64,000 nt of DNA from Ostrinia nubilalis (GCF_963855985.1 NC_087119.1:7108001-7172000); one strand, 5' to 3'; positions 1 to 12,210 are shown, counted from the stretch's first letter. Notes: generated by a model from the sequence alone, not told the origin. Made by a program: numbers and translations.

Positions 1-1025
1 GGCCCCGATTGAGCTAATAATGTTCAACTGCAATGCGATTGAACGACTAACTAAAATCAGCTTTTGAAAAATTCGTATCGAGGTATCATTTTGACAGCTA
101 GTTCAAACGAAGCTGAAAATTTAACGGAGCGCAATCGTGCTTTCACGTAAAAGCTGACAGAAAGCTACTTTTTCTCAAACGCAATTCAAACGCTTCACGA
201 ACATTTGCTGTTTTAGTAATTTTAGTTTAAAAAATAAGGTGTTCGGACTTTGAATGGAAAGTGCATAAATCTTTGGTTTCGTCTTTGTTAGCGCATGAAC
301 TTTACCGTGATATCGAATTGCACAGCAGCTGGAATGAATATGGAGCGCAAGTTACGCGCTGCTGGAGATGAAACGTGAATGAATCGGAGACATTACAAAT
401 TAGCATTAAACATTAAACACAGTGATGTTGCTGATGAGTTTGGTACAACTTGTCTAATTGGGCACTCGGCCTAACGCATGGGAGCCCCGGCTAACCGCCT
501 AAATTGGTGCTAATCCACATTTAACCCTTTAACTGATGTATAGACAAATGTTTTTTAGTTTTGAACCTTATCTCATCTCACTAAAGTCCAAAATATGTCG
601 GCATCCATTCTGTTAAAGGCTTAAATAGAAGCAATTGCCCGGAATAAATCGCTTTTAGGCGCAATCAAATCTTGATCAGAATCAGATGAGTTAATAATTT
701 GGTGAGTAAAGGCAAAATAGAAAAGTTCTTCAAAGGGTCTGTTTTGGCCACAAAATATTGGTATAACTTTCGGAATCTATTTAATAATGTGTTCATATTT
801 AGGACGGTCAGATTGTTTATTGAATTGAATTTTGCTATCACATTACACAGTGTCGAAGGGGGCGATCAGTGGGTTATGTGGGACTCTCCTGCCCACACAC
901 AACCTACCTACTAAAACCCGATAGTATCCACCATCCGTTCAACCGTCCACCAATAGTCCACCACCGGAACCCAACGAATCGGGCCACGAGTTATAGACAA
1001 AAAACTGCACATGGAGACAATAATA
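1..1025. other. No gene recognised
   Basis: AT-rich sequence with only short chance ORFs. I see no splice-bounded exon, no RNA gene and no repeat shared with the rest of the window up to the hairpin repeat that starts at 1026. Confidence 0.5.
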
Positions 1026-1346
1026 ATCCCATCAAAAACAATACTTGTCAAAAAAACCAAGTCTCGCAACTCAGTTGTTCTACGGTAAAAAGTTGTGAGA
1101 TCCATGTAATACCAAGTCCAGGCCAGGAAATCTTTAACGTTTTACATAAATATATTGACTTGGCCATCGCACTAAATAATTTAATTTACACGTGTTTTCA
1201 TGCGATGGCCAAGTCAATATATTTATGTAAAACGTTAAAGATTTCCTGGCCTGGACTTGGTATTACATGGATCTCACAACTTTTTACCGTAGAACAACTG
1301 AGTTGCGAGACTTGGTTTTTTTGACAAGTATTGTTTTTGATGGGAT
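1026..1346. repeat. Perfect 146-bp inverted repeat (hairpin element)
   Basis: Positions 1026-1171 and 1201-1346 are reverse complements of each other with no mismatch that I can find, separated by a 29-bp spacer. The ends read ATCCCATC / GATGGGAT. Transcription from either side would give a 146-bp perfect RNA stem. A second copy lies at 62076-62301, in the same orientation but with about 95 bp missing from its right arm, so this is a dispersed family and not a local accident. No protein is encoded. The family is not one I can name. Confidence 0.9.
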
Positions 1347-1556
1347 CTCATTTCTTTTTGTATTTTGTAGACAGCAGTTATGTATCTAGAAAACTGGACC
1401 GAAATTGAAAAATTTTACTCGACTTGGCGGTTGCACTACCGTGCCCCCAAATCTCATTTCTTTTTGTATTTTGTAGACAGCAGTTATGTATCTAGAAAAC
1501 TGGACCGAAATTGAAAAATTTTACTCGACTTGGCGGTTGCACTACCGTGCCCCCAA
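1345..1556 (+). repeat. Tandem duplication of a 106-bp unit
   Basis: Two units, 1345-1450 and 1451-1556, appear identical. The homologous repeat at 62300-62405 has a single unit, so the duplication is specific to this copy. Each unit ends in a motif around CTCGACTTGG and GTGCCCCCAA that recurs once more at 1888-1921. Confidence 0.9.
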
Positions 1557-1925
1557 ATATTTTAGTTTTTCCTTGATTCATACACCAAACACTACTTATA
1601 TTCCAAATTTGAAGCTTCTAGGTCTGCTAGAAGTGCCTTAGAATTTTGATGATCGGTGAGTCAGTCAGTGAGTCAGTGAGTGACAAAATTAAGTAACTTT
1701 GACCCGTTATAATTCTTAAACTACTGGTTCAAATTGAATGAAATTTTAAATATACCGTGTCTTTACAATGCCTGCATAGCTAATGAAAATTCAGCCTTCT
1801 AGTTTTATCCACAACGAAGTTACAGGCGGTCGAAAATGGCCTGAATTGCTTCGAGAAAAGGATGGTACGGCCGTGCCGCTTTTTTGCTCGACTTGGTGGG
1901 GGCACTGCCGTGCCCCCAGATTTGT
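1557..1925 (+). repeat. Distal part of the same dispersed repeat
   Basis: This segment matches about 62406-62738 closely. It contains a GAGTCAGTCAGTGAGTCA-type short repeat and ends in a GGGGGCAC/GTGCCCCC stem-loop. The other copy ends in a different stem-loop built on GCGGCACG. A stem-loop near the end recalls Helitron 3' ends, but the CTRR terminus was not found, so the class is open. Confidence 0.6.
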
Positions 1926-2416
1926 CAAGTCCAGATATGACCTTCATATCATAAAGATTACGAGTCAAGAAAGTGCACTTAACTACTTGAAAGCTTTTTA
2001 AAGTTGTGTAAGCATAATTAATTTAATAGAGATTTATTTAAGATTTGTCTTTGATTTTTGGTGATCGCTCACACAATTTAACTCGGCTTATACCTGTCTG
2101 TAATATACAGAAGTGTGTGGTTTCAATAATAGCGCTTATCAATGTATCTACCAAGATCCAATCTTTAGACCACCATACTCGTACCGTGGAACGGGTCGCC
2201 ATTAATATGGGACGTGATATGCCGAACGCTGGCAAATCCCCTAATACGGTAACGAGTTTTAAATGGAATGATATATATTTTATTTTGTCTTTTGTAAGGT
2301 TCAAATTATGATAACAGTGGTTAAAGTATGCTAATGTAACTCGTAATAAATCTAATAGTAACTGTGTCAGTTACGTACGTTTAGTAAATTTTGAAGAATG
2401 ATTATAAATGTAGTCA

Positions 2417-3076
2417 CAGTCAGCGTCCAATAGTTCGTGACACCCAAAGTAGTAAAAAAGCTGACTAGTTCCGTCTCCTTTTTGCGAGTGTTCCACTGAT
2501 GATGTCAGTCATGAGCAGTCTGCCCATCATATCTTGTGGGAGTGTGATCTTTGGAAACATGAACGTGATATAATGCTTAATTCAATACAACATACATCTG
2601 TTTCCGCAATGTATTACACCGATCTTGTCGCGACAAGGAACAATTTCCGTGCTTTTAAGCGATTTTGTGAAAAATATTATTGGCAGGTAGTTTCTAATTG
2701 CTCATAAGATAGGCCCCCTTAATTTAATTTATTGTCCGTGGTGCATAATCTTTTCTTAAAGGTTTTAAACCTTTGTTTGTCACCTGTCATCCGCTTTGCA
2801 ATGGAGGGAAGTCGAACCTTAATTTCGAACTCCTCCTATGTTCTTCTGATTAATTTCGTTGCGGGTCCAATGACAGTTTAACTTTCCCCCGGGACAAACT
2901 TGACCTTCATTGGTTGGGTTTTTGTGGCGGTCAAGCTGTAGATCCTGGCTACACAGGAGTTGCAGTGGTGGGAACGAGAGGTGGGAATAGTCCCGTAACC
3001 TTATCCCAATTGTAACAAAGACGTGTTGCGAATTTTTTGACTAATTTGGGTGTCACGAACTATTTGACGCTGACTG
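2417..3076. mobile_element. Tc1/mariner-like non-autonomous element carrying a LINE end
   Basis: The 33-bp terminal inverted repeats start CAGTCAGCGTC and run into GTGACACCCAAA, with one mismatch between the ends. The right end is followed by TA; the left flank reads CA, which could be a mutated TA. A second copy at 7275-7593 has TA on both sides, supporting a TA target site. There is no transposase. The interior is the C-terminal end and 3' UTR of a LINE (2483 to about 2990), so the element appears to have captured or been invaded by a retrotransposon end. Confidence 0.75.
2483..2707 (+). pseudogene. C-terminal fragment of a non-LTR retrotransposon reverse transcriptase
   Basis: An open stretch of about 74 codons ends in TAA. 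It carries the C-x-C ... H ... W-E-C pattern seen at the C-terminus of Jockey/R1-type LINE ORF2 proteins (CECS near the start, then HHILWECDLW). No reverse transcriptase core is present. The sequence after the stop, with the landmark CCCCGGGACAAACTTGACCT, recurs at 7380-7560 and, more diverged and inverted, at 34521-34662, so it is probably the LINE 3' UTR. Confidence 0.55.
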
Positions 3077-3201
3077 TACTTCGAGACTTAAAGAAATAAT
3101 TGAAAGTAAAGTGTTTAAAGATAGTTTAGATTTGTCAAAATTGTGTTTTAACAAATGTGCAATTGCTTTGAACAATAGTAAATTGAATTCAATATTCTTA
3201 G

Positions 3202-3337
3202 AGCTGATTTTTCAATCGTCGGATAACTTTTAACTGAAGATTAAGTTTGGCACATTGACAGTTTTAGTATGGAAAATATGTCAAAATGACAAGTTTATTC
3301 TTCAGTTAAAAGTTATCTGACGATCGAAAAATCGGCC
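3202..3337. mobile_element. MITE, family with CTTTTAACTGAAG subterminal repeats
   Basis: About 136 bp with near-perfect terminal inverted repeats beginning GCTGATTTTTCAATCGTC (left) and ending CGATCGAAAAATCGGC (right). A second copy lies at 37515-37636. Non-coding. Confidence 0.8.
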
Positions 3338-5012
3338 ATTATTCAACTAAAACTGGGCCTGAACACACCTGGGCCGTTCTAACAGATTTAGGTTTTGAAA
3401 TACGTAGTCTAGGAAAGAATTAACGATCAAAAAACGGTTTGATAAAAATACAAAATATGGCGATACGAAGTTCGCCGTGTCAGCTAGATTAAAATAAAAA
3501 TGCCATTTAATTATTTCCTTTCAGTTTTGCCTACACTTTCCTCCACCTCTAAATAAAACGTTCTATTTCAGGAACTATATTTATCATCGACGTGGGTCTA
3601 TCATTTGAATGGCTAATCACCGATTACTCGTAAATCCACGAAGGCAGTTAATCATACGTCCTTAGTCATAATTTGCTGAAAGTCGACTTACATCGAGGCT
3701 AAAAGTGATATTGAATTGACACAAAAATAATAATATACTTTTTCATGTATGTGAGAGCTTTTTTGCCCCACTCCATTTTGTACTTTACTATAACATACAA
3801 CCTTAAAAAATAGTTAAATCTAGTACGAAATGTATAGTCGTCTTTACAAAAATTAATAAAAAGAGAAAAACGCATAAAATATAGGTTATTATTGTGTGCC
3901 TCGAAAAAAGGTAGTGAGCGAATTCTTGAAGCTTTACAAAAGACCTTTATCTTCTGACGACTTAATTTTACATCTTGAGGAAAACGCGATATTTTTCATT
4001 AAAATTAATTACGTATTATAATGCCGAAAAAGGTAACCTTAATACGAAAGCTTGTGTCCATGTAATATACCAGCATTTTGAAACGGCTAGGCATCTGGGT
4101 CACAAATAAAAGTTGCATTACTTATTACTTACTATAAAATGGAACGTGGAACTTTATATCAACGATAGCTTTTTTCCGCGCTCTAGCAAGGAACCATGTG
4201 GTTAAGTATGGAGTAATTTATAGTGATTGCATGTGTTGAAGAATGATAGGGTAGTGGAAAAATATTTTTCGTAAGCACTGAAAGGTGTTATTAAAGTTCA
4301 GTGGGGAAATGCAGTAGTCTCCCTTATTTGAATATCAACTTTAAATATACAGTACGGTGAGTATTATTCACAAACTACTCGCAAATATTGCTATCAATAT
4401 TCCTGCCCACCTACTCGTACTTCTATCTCGATAGTCGATACTTCTGTGAAGGCATTATTTAATTTTATTAAGGTGCTTTATCTTTTCATCATTACATTAG
4501 GTGATATAGATAATTAGGTATTAGTGCCGAATATCACATTATTTTGAAAACGTATTTAAAAATAAAATAATAACGAACACTATACCTGTACGCCATGTTG
4601 AAAAACAATTAGATAAAATTACCAAAATGGAAATAGTTCAGACAATAACTCTTTCGAGCATCAACGAGAATTCAAACAGTCGATCAAATATATTCAACAA
4701 ACAAGCCTGGCTAGTTTGGCCAGTCGGAAACTGCGGCTCTACTCTGAAACACTATTGCCGTATTTACAGCCTGTCTATCACTCTCACTCAAACCAGGATC
4801 TCAGATGAGTAAATGAGACGAATAGAGTCGAAACTCGTTGTAAATAGTCACTCCGTAGACCGCGGTCCGAAAAGGACCCTTACACAGCGCCAAACTACCT
4901 GTTGATTGAGGTGAATAAACGTTTTGACGACTCGGACCGTTTGAGCTGCAAGTGTCATCTTACTGCTGATAGTGTCTGTACAGATGTAATCTGTAGGTAT
5001 CACCTACAATAT
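3338..5012. other. No gene recognised
   Basis: Low-complexity AT-rich DNA with no convincing coding frame. A 61-codon ORF at 4627 shows no recognisable features. No repeat shared with the rest of the window was found here. Confidence 0.4.
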
Positions 5013-5131
5013 CGCCCGTATTCATAAACGATGCTAGCTTAAGTGAAGCAGCAAATCTCTGTGATTGGTTCGTAACCTCGTGCGTTCACGCGCACTGTGA
5101 GTCCTCATAGTAATGTTTGTGAATACGGGCG
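5013..5131. mobile_element. MITE, CGCCCGTATTCACAAAC family, copy 1
   Basis: Terminal inverted repeats CGCCCGTATTCATAAACG ... TTTGTGAATACGGGCG enclose about 119 bp. This is the most frequent small family in the window. Other copies are at 10112, 27510, 34238, 36820 and 51823. Confidence 0.85.
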
Positions 5132-5352
5132 TTATTCATCGTCATCGGCACTCATTTCATAATCGAATTTCATCAAACAGCCGCGGAAAAAGAAACCGTT
5201 GCGATAGAACGTCAAGCGTAGACTGAAAAAGTAAATTTATCTGTACATTTTTCTAGTTAATATTTTATTGAAGTCTTTGTACCGCGTGGTAATATTCCTG
5301 CATTCTATCTACTCTCCTTCTTTCCTTGATACGGTCCACCTCCAAAAATACT

Positions 5353-5440
5353 TAGGCTGGGTTGCGCCATCTTACTTTAACTTTGACAAACGTCAAAGTT
5401 AAACAATTGTATACGCTTTGATTGGTGCAACCCAACATAA
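5353..5440. mobile_element. MITE, GGCTGAGTTGCACCA family, copy 1
   Basis: The left end reads GGCTGGGTTGCGCCATC and the right end GGTGCAACCCAAC, with a short internal duplication around TTTGACAAACGTCAAAG. It belongs to the family also found at 27949, 35131, 38750 and 45361. Confidence 0.75.
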
Positions 5441-5979
5441 GCATAATAATATGTACAAATTGTTACAACAGTCACCTTAATCGTACGGAATCTTCTTATT
5501 TATAACCTAATGACGTCACTGCTGGATCATGTCCTCTCCCCCAAGGGTTTTCACAATGACCATTCCTGCGCTGCTAATTATATTCTAGTTACTTTCCATA
5601 GACTTCACCAGGTCGTCGAACCACCGAGTGGGAGGGCTGCCTACATAATTTTATAGGTATGCGTAGGCTACTCTTGAACGATACGGTATAATTATGTGCA
5701 TTGCTTATTATAAATACTCGTAAGTCTTGCCAGTGAAAGGAATTAAGTAGCTACTTTTAAAGATTATCCTTGCAAGAAATGAAGGTTTAACATGTAACAT
5801 AATCACCGTGAATAAATTGTAACAACATGGCATTGGTCGCTCATAAACACCTAATTAAATCTAAAATCTCTAAATGTAATGTACCAAAGTACATCTTAAT
5901 TCATTTGGTGCACGGATGTTAAAAAGTATCCCTACCTACAAAGGTAGTCCGTTGCTGGGAAGTGGCAGAGAAAATAAAT

Positions 5980-6343
5980 CATCATCATCATCATCATCTC
6001 AGCCATAGGACGTCCATTGCTGAACATAGGCCTCCCCCAATGCTTTCCATGTTACCCGGTTGATAGCGGCCTGCGTCCAGCGCTTTCCTGCTACCTTTAT
6101 GATGTCGTCGTTCCACCTTGTGGGTGGACGTCCCACGCTACGTTTTCCGGTACGCGGCCTCCACTCTAGAACCTTGCTGCCCCATCGGCCGTCAGTTCTG
6201 CGTACTATGTGCCCTGCCCATTGCCACTTCAGCTTGCTAATCTGTCGCTATGTCCAGCGACTTTAGTTCGTTTACGGATCTCCTCATTTCTGATTCGATC
6301 TCGTAAAGAAACATCGAGCATAGCCCTCTCCATAGCACGCTGT
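5980..6343 (-). mobile_element. 5'-truncated RTE-type LINE, 3' end only
   Basis: On the minus strand this reads as the C-terminal end of an RTE-clade ORF2, including RWNDDIIKVAGKRW and EAYVQQWTSYG before the stop, followed by a GAT-repeat tail (CATCATCATC on the plus strand). A 12-bp target duplication, GAGAAAATAAAT, lies at 5968-5979 and 6344-6355 exactly outside the element. That is the signature of target-primed reverse transcription with strong 5' truncation. The frame is already damaged by small indels. Confidence 0.9.
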
Positions 6344-6355
6344 GAGAAAATAAAT

Positions 6356-7272
6356 AACTAACAAGAATGAACCACAAGTTTGTTTGCATAAAGACCTTTG
6401 CGCGAAAAATAACTTGTAAATCTAGACTTATAGTTTTATGAGCGTGTTCTTTTTATGCAACTAACGTGATGCGGCATTGTTTATGAAACAATATAAAGGG
6501 ATACCGACGTAGCAAAATAATAAATTCCTTTTAGAAGCTTTTGCAGTCCAATGGCTGCTCGGTCGGATCGCGTAGGGTGGAAAGCTTCCTTTGCCCTATA
6601 AACCTACTCTTTTTATTTGATTTTTGCTAACATTCCCTTTAGCAGGATGCAATGGGCTTATTCACAAAGTTTTATTTTAGTTCTAGGTAATGAAGTACCG
6701 TACGAGTAGTAATTTAAATTTTAACTTAATACCCTTTTTGACCGACATAGGTACCCAAATAAGTTTGTGGAGAGCTTTTTGACTCTGATCATTAATGAAA
6801 CTGTCGACAGTTTAATGTATAATTGGCTCAATAAGGAAAGTTTATTTGAGTAGAAAAAAATGGCAAAGGTACGAGTATAATAAGAAAACCCCGACTCATA
6901 CATCACAATATTGAAAGTAAACGGCTGAGAACGACAGTAGGTTATTTCATTACAGGATTGCCTTTTTATGTATTGGTAACGGGTATGCTCAATACGAGCC
7001 AATCAGCTATTCGTAAAGCGTCACTGACGCATATGACGTCATAATTTAGTTTATTACCTCTGACGTATCGTACCTTTTACGGAGTAAAAAGTAAGGCGAA
7101 TTGTTATGATCTTAGGAAGAATTTTTTACTTTAACGACCAAGAGTTTCTTAACGAGATCGCTCGTTAACTGAAAGTGTATTTCAGTAAGAATGTCAAAGG
7201 CCACGGTGAAGTTATAGGTAATAGATATTCGGGTTCGACTCTGTTGATTCAGAGGTTCTATGTACTCGTACG
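6356..7272. other. No gene recognised
   Basis: AT-rich intergenic sequence. The 93-codon minus-strand ORF at 6721-7002 has no recognisable domain and no splice context. Nothing repeated was found. Confidence 0.4.
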
Positions 7273-7274
7273 TA

Positions 7275-7593
7275 CAGTCTGAATCAAATAATTTGTGACA
7301 CCCAAAGTGGGCAAAAAATTGACTACACAACCTTATTCCAACTGTCAAAGATGTATTGCAAACTTTTTGGCTTATTTCGAACTCCTCCTACCTTTGTTCT
7401 TCTGATTAATTTCGTTGCGGGTCCAATGACAGCTTAACTTTCCCCCGGGACAAACTTGACCTTCATTGGTTGGGTTTTTGTGGCGGTCAAGCTGTGGATC
7501 ACACACAGGACCTACACAGGAGTTGCAGTGGTGGGAACGAGAGGTGGGAATAGTCTCGTACTTTGGGTGTCACGAACTACTTAACGCTGACTG
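7275..7593. mobile_element. Second copy of the Tc1-like LINE-bearing element
   Basis: TA at 7273-7274 and 7594-7595 flanks ends reading CAGTCTGAATCAAATAATTT (left) and AACGCTGACTG (right). The interior again holds the LINE 3' UTR segment, in the same relative orientation as in 2417-3076, but the coding end is absent. The flanking filler sits on the other side, so the two copies differ by rearrangement. Confidence 0.75.
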
Positions 7594-7595
7594 TA

Positions 7596-9619
7596 TCAGG
7601 TGAGACACACATTAGTAAAAACGTAACCCTCCTTCTGGCGCAGTCGGGTAAAAATCAAATTATTCTTCTATTCCCGGTTTTGTTAGATCATCGCAGCTTT
7701 TAAACAACTACATACATGATTCCGTCCTGAAAACACGTTTCAGCTGTCGCTCTGGTTCAGTCATGTCAGACGCCTATAACAGCCGACGGCTTATTAATTC
7801 TGACTCCAGGGTAATGATTTCAGATAATACAATTCACATAATATCTTCAGCTTTGAACCCCTATTCAAGATATTCAAGATACCTAGCAGCATAGTAATAA
7901 CATACGTGTGGAGATATTTCAAAATCACGTGATATATTCGATTTTCTTATGAATTTGAAACTTTTTATGAAACTTTTTTTCAACCATGACGAGGAATTTC
8001 TTGGCCTGCATCTCACCTGATGAACTACATAATATCGCAATGCAAAGAACGCACTATTGCAAAGAGGCAACAGTACCTACCTAAGAAGCAAGTTGGTTTT
8101 TGTTGTCTCTTAGCTAGAACTTTAGTATACCTAAAAGCTCCCTCTGCTGAAAGCTTTGTTTCCATAGGTAGTGTCATTAGTGTGTCGCTCGTATGGCCGC
8201 TGAAATTGTCTTGTTCTGTCCTACTTTAACATACTTAACTACTTTGTCAATGGCTTTGATAGTTGCAACAGGAATTCTTAGGTATCCATTAGGCGAAGCA
8301 AACGTTCCTAAGTAGCCAGAAGACTAGACAGAGTTTTGATCAAGGCGTATATTCCGTATGCTTGGGAAAAAAATTATAAGTTTTAGTAAAGTTAAATAAA
8401 AAGCCACAGATTTATAATAAACACTAGCTGCACCCGCGTTTTCGTACGAGTGAAAATAGTTTGAAGAATACTCGTATTTCCCATTTTTGCGACATTTTTC
8501 TTTACTGCTGCGCTCCCCATTGGTTGTAGGGTGATGTTATATAGCCTAAGTCTAGCCTAAAGTCCAACAAAAAAGAACTTTTCAAATCGGACTAGTAGTT
8601 CCTGATTCCTGCGATTAGGATTAAACAAGCAAGTAAACTCTTCAATTTTATAGTATTCGTTTATATTACCAGAATCCATGCATTGCCTTTTATCACATAA
8701 TACTTAATGATATTACTACGTATTACTACAACAAATTACTGCTCAACGAGAGCAATATTGGATTTTCCAGTTCATTTCCTGGAACGTTGCGAGAAAATGA
8801 ACAGCACTGAAGCTATTAAATTACAGTTCAACCTCTATTTTGTATTAACCAAAAAGGCGTTAAATTAATATTTACTCAGATACAACGAAAATTCAGATTT
8901 TTGAACTCGTCCGATTAATTTCAATTTTAACACTTTGCTTTCACGCAAAATACACTGCACTAGAGATCTCACGTAGGTAATTTTTAAACCATTCAGTAGG
9001 TAAATAGGTAATATTTATATTTTATTTGAGGAAATAAACAATTAGGAAAAATAAGCCTTCCATTTCATAGAGTTACTTATTATTAAACCAATGAAAGTAC
9101 TTGTATAATAAATATTCAGTGACATTATATTTTCCGCTCGCAAACTCAATCAACCTTATTGAAGTATACCGGAAGCGAGGCGAGAAAAACCTCCACCCGC
9201 CATTTTTCCCTGAAAAGCTCGGCGAGCGATTTAATTACGCTTTAATTCTCACCTAGGACACACAGCATATAGCAAGTGAATTATTTTAAACCTTTAACGC
9301 TTCAACTTTTTTTTAAAGTTTCGATACGTCCGTTCAATTTTATTTGAAGCCCTTTTTTAGCCATTCAACGCTGTTTTCAGGTTAACTTAAAGTTTTGTAA
9401 CTAAATTATTAACATTTTTCAAACTTTATTTGGCTAGATTTAATAGTTGTGTCCAAATCTTTTTAGAAAGACCGTAAATTATTGAAAGTACTGTAAAGTT
9501 AACTTTACACAAAACAGTCACAAAGTCTTAGCCAACTGAAATTAGTTTTGATAAACTCTGATAAACATCTTTAGCGGACTTTCCCTAACAAAAGGATCTC
9601 CGTTACATGTTCGTATATT
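7596..9619. other. No gene; degenerate Helitron-like piece at about 8424-8665
   Basis: At 8424 a CTAG followed by a GC-rich stretch (CTGCACCCGCGTTTTCG) starts a degenerate Helitron-like repeat read on the minus strand, ending near 8665 in the usual AACTCTTCAATTTTATAGTA-type sequence. The rest is AT-rich and shows no coding signal. Confidence 0.4.
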
Positions 9620-9731
9620 CATCATCATCATCATCATCATCTCAGGCCATAGGACGTCCACTGCTGAACATGTAGCGGCCTGCGTCCAGCGCCTTCCTGC
9701 TATCTTTATGATGTCGTCGGTCCACCTTGTG
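9620..9731 (-). mobile_element. RTE-type LINE 3' end fragment
   Basis: The GAT-repeat tail and the RWTDDIIKIAGRRWTQAA coding end are visible on the minus strand. Internal deletions have removed the EAYVQQWT segment. Possible 7-bp flanking repeat TTCGTAT on both sides. Confidence 0.75.
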
Positions 9732-10111
9732 TCTTCGTATGTTAGATGTTTGGAAACCATTTCAAAGAACTGTAGTTCCTGTACGTACACTACGTACAGG
9801 CTATTAAGAAATTAGCCTAGACAAAGAGATATTTACTTACGTTATAGCCCATCTAAACTGCAACTTTATACTTGTCATGAGCACCGAGCGAAGTAGAATG
9901 AATATCCTATAACGGGCGGTTGTATCGTCGATACAATGGCGATCAGACCTAAAAGCATTGATCGCCATCGCTGCACGCCGGCTGATCGCGTTGGTTTGGC
10001 TGAACCTTAAGAGAAATAAGTGAATACTCAACTCTCTGTGAGCTTATAAGTAACTTTTCTTTACGTGCTTTACAAGACCTGAGGTTCTTTAGTTAGTGCT
10101 ATTTACACATA

Positions 10112-10254
10112 CGCCCGTATTCAGAAACATTACTATAAGGTCTCACAGTGCGCGTGGACGCACAGGGTCACACACGAACCATTCACATTCTATTCAACGC
10201 TGTGCGTTAGATTTGCTGCTTCACTTAAGTAAGCATCGTTTGTGAATACAGGTG
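10112..10254. mobile_element. MITE, CGCCCGTATTC family, copy 2
   Basis: Ends are CGCCCGTATTCAGAAAC and TTTGTGAATACAGGTG. The interior shares GTGCGCGTGGACGCA and GATTTGCTGCTTCACTTAAG with the copies at 27510 and 34238; it has the same orientation as 27510. Confidence 0.8.
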
Positions 10255-10619
10255 TTATAGCATTTGAAAAGTTTATGTATATATCTTCCAAAATTAAGTG
10301 TCTCTTCAGCCGTAAATAAAAAAGTGTAGTAGTTAGTTAAGAAATATATCTAGATAAGGCAGTAAACTAGAATAAACGTCCTCCTCCCAAAACATCAACG
10401 GGCGGCCCTTGGGAAACAATTTACTTAAACGCCGCGGGGTTCTGTGTCAAGCCTCACATATCAGCTTAACGCCTAGAGTTGACTGGATAAGAATGCCTCT
10501 TAGTATTAACCTATGTAGGGGAGACCGATATAACTTATAACAGAGGAGAGTTGTGACATTGACGTTTTTTTAAATTGTTAACTATTAGCGTGCGCGTTCT
10601 TTAGTTCCGTATATAGATA

Positions 10620-11386
10620 TAGGGTTCCGTAAGTACCATTGATTTATGAAATTATTTTTTTTTTAATTTAAGTTATTTGTATGAAACATTACGCGGTAAT
10701 AAGCGGTTTACGATTTACGAGGTATTAAAAAAAACTACTTAAAATCTCGTTCAAAACAATTTTCGTTGGTAGTTTTTATAAATACAAATACAAATATTTT
10801 ATTTATGCAAACACACCGTTTAAGCATACACCTTCAAATACAATTGGTAACAATGAAATCGGTAAACATTATATAGCTTTGTCTGCGGGTCCCACACTAG
10901 GAATAACCTGTGTCGTGGGCACCCAGTGGTGCTATGTAACCAGTACACTATAGTATAGTATATAGTATAGTATAGTAATGTACATCATATGTTTTTTTAG
11001 ATTTTTCATTTTCTTATTTAAGAAATTAGAGTGGAAGCGTCTGTCACGCAAAGTATTCGGTTTAGAAAAAAAGTATTTTAGAAACCTCGATATCGATAGA
11101 CGGAGTTTCTATGGATAGGTACACAAATGTGTTTGAAGAAAAAAAAAATTTTGAGTTTCAGTTCTAAGTATAAGACACATGTCATGTCCCCAATATTAAT
11201 TTATTATTGTTTTTTTATTTTTGTAACAAAATCTTAATGCGGTCCACAGAATACATCTACCTACCAAGTTTCAACAGTATAGCTCTTATAGTTTCGGAAA
11301 AAAATGGCTGTGACATACGGACGGACAGACAGACATGACGAATCTATAAGGGTTCCGTTTTTTGCCATTTGGCTACGGAACCCTAA
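10620..11386 (+). mobile_element. Dispersed repeat ending in the GGTTCCG hairpin
   Basis: It starts AGGGTTCCGTAAG and ends in a hairpin (GGTTCCGTTTTTTGCC and CGGAACCCTAA). The same terminal hairpin is at 59591 and 61260. A LINE-like 3' end from about 10784 to 10950 appears to be inserted inside it. Very common repeat type in moth DNA; its transposition class is not clear from this sequence. Confidence 0.55.
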
Positions 11387-11870
11387 ATACAAGCAAATTG
11401 TGCTGCAAAAAAAATATGTTCTCTTATTAATACCAATAAGGATTCAGAATTAAGTATTTTAGTAGATAAACACACCTACTTGATCAAAGTTCAGGTCTTC
11501 AAAATAAAATTCAAATTCTATAGCCACCAGAAAAGTTTGCTGACATTCGCTCGGAACAATAGATTTTCTTTATTGGGTGTTTTTCACCGAAAACATTGTT
11601 GAAGTTGGGTAGAATGCAATTTTCATTTGCTTCCCAATATTTCGAGTGTAGGTAGAACAACAATCCATTGTATAATTTTTCCAAACAAATACTAACCAAA
11701 TGTGTTATACGCAGACTTATAAAGCTATATCACTCCATTTATTTCAGCTAATATTAATCGCTGTATAAAGCCTTTATTAACAGCATTGGAATCTTTTAGC
11801 TCCCGTGGTTTTATTTAACCATTATCCGATACTATAACGTAATAAACAGTTAACGGCGCGATCACAAAAT
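11387..11870. other. No gene recognised
   Basis: AT-rich sequence between a dispersed repeat and the left edge of the nested transposon complex. No motif or repeat found. Confidence 0.4.
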
Positions 11871-11895
11871 CGGCCGATATTTCTCGATAACCTAG
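11871..11895 (+). repeat. 25-bp direct repeat at the left edge of the complex
   Basis: CGGCCGATATTTCTCGATAA followed by CCTAG. The identical 25 bp recurs in the same orientation at 24561-24585, eight bases outside the right terminal inverted repeat of the 12.7-kb complex. It could be a long target-site duplication, an end repeat of the outer element, or a trace of recombination. Confidence 0.7.
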
Positions 11896-12210
11896 GGTAA
11901 TTCCAGGATACATGCCCCAGTGGGATAGGTGCCGCGATTTTAAGTACACTATGTTACAAGCAACTTAGCATAAAGTTATAGTATGTATAATAGAAAGGGA
12001 CCTCCCCGTACCACTTTTCGCCTCGCAAACCATCAAAGAGTGCGTTCGTTTAGCCAGTGAGAGCAAAAGTCGAAATAAAATTGGTAAGTATCTTTTAATG
12101 GATAATTTTTTTGTCAGCTGTAAAATGAAGCAGATTTTTATATAATTTGATAGACTATCATAAAAATTAGACGGGATAGCTATGTTTAATTCGATTTTTA
12201 GCGTTATTAT

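Noticed and set aside
869..1324. 151-codon ORF at the left end
   Set aside because: It runs through the perfect inverted repeat, so its second half is a translation of the hairpin arms, not a protein gene.
10928..10978. TATAGTATAG repeats as a possible satellite or promoter
   Set aside because: Only a few imperfect units; ordinary simple sequence beside a repeat tail.
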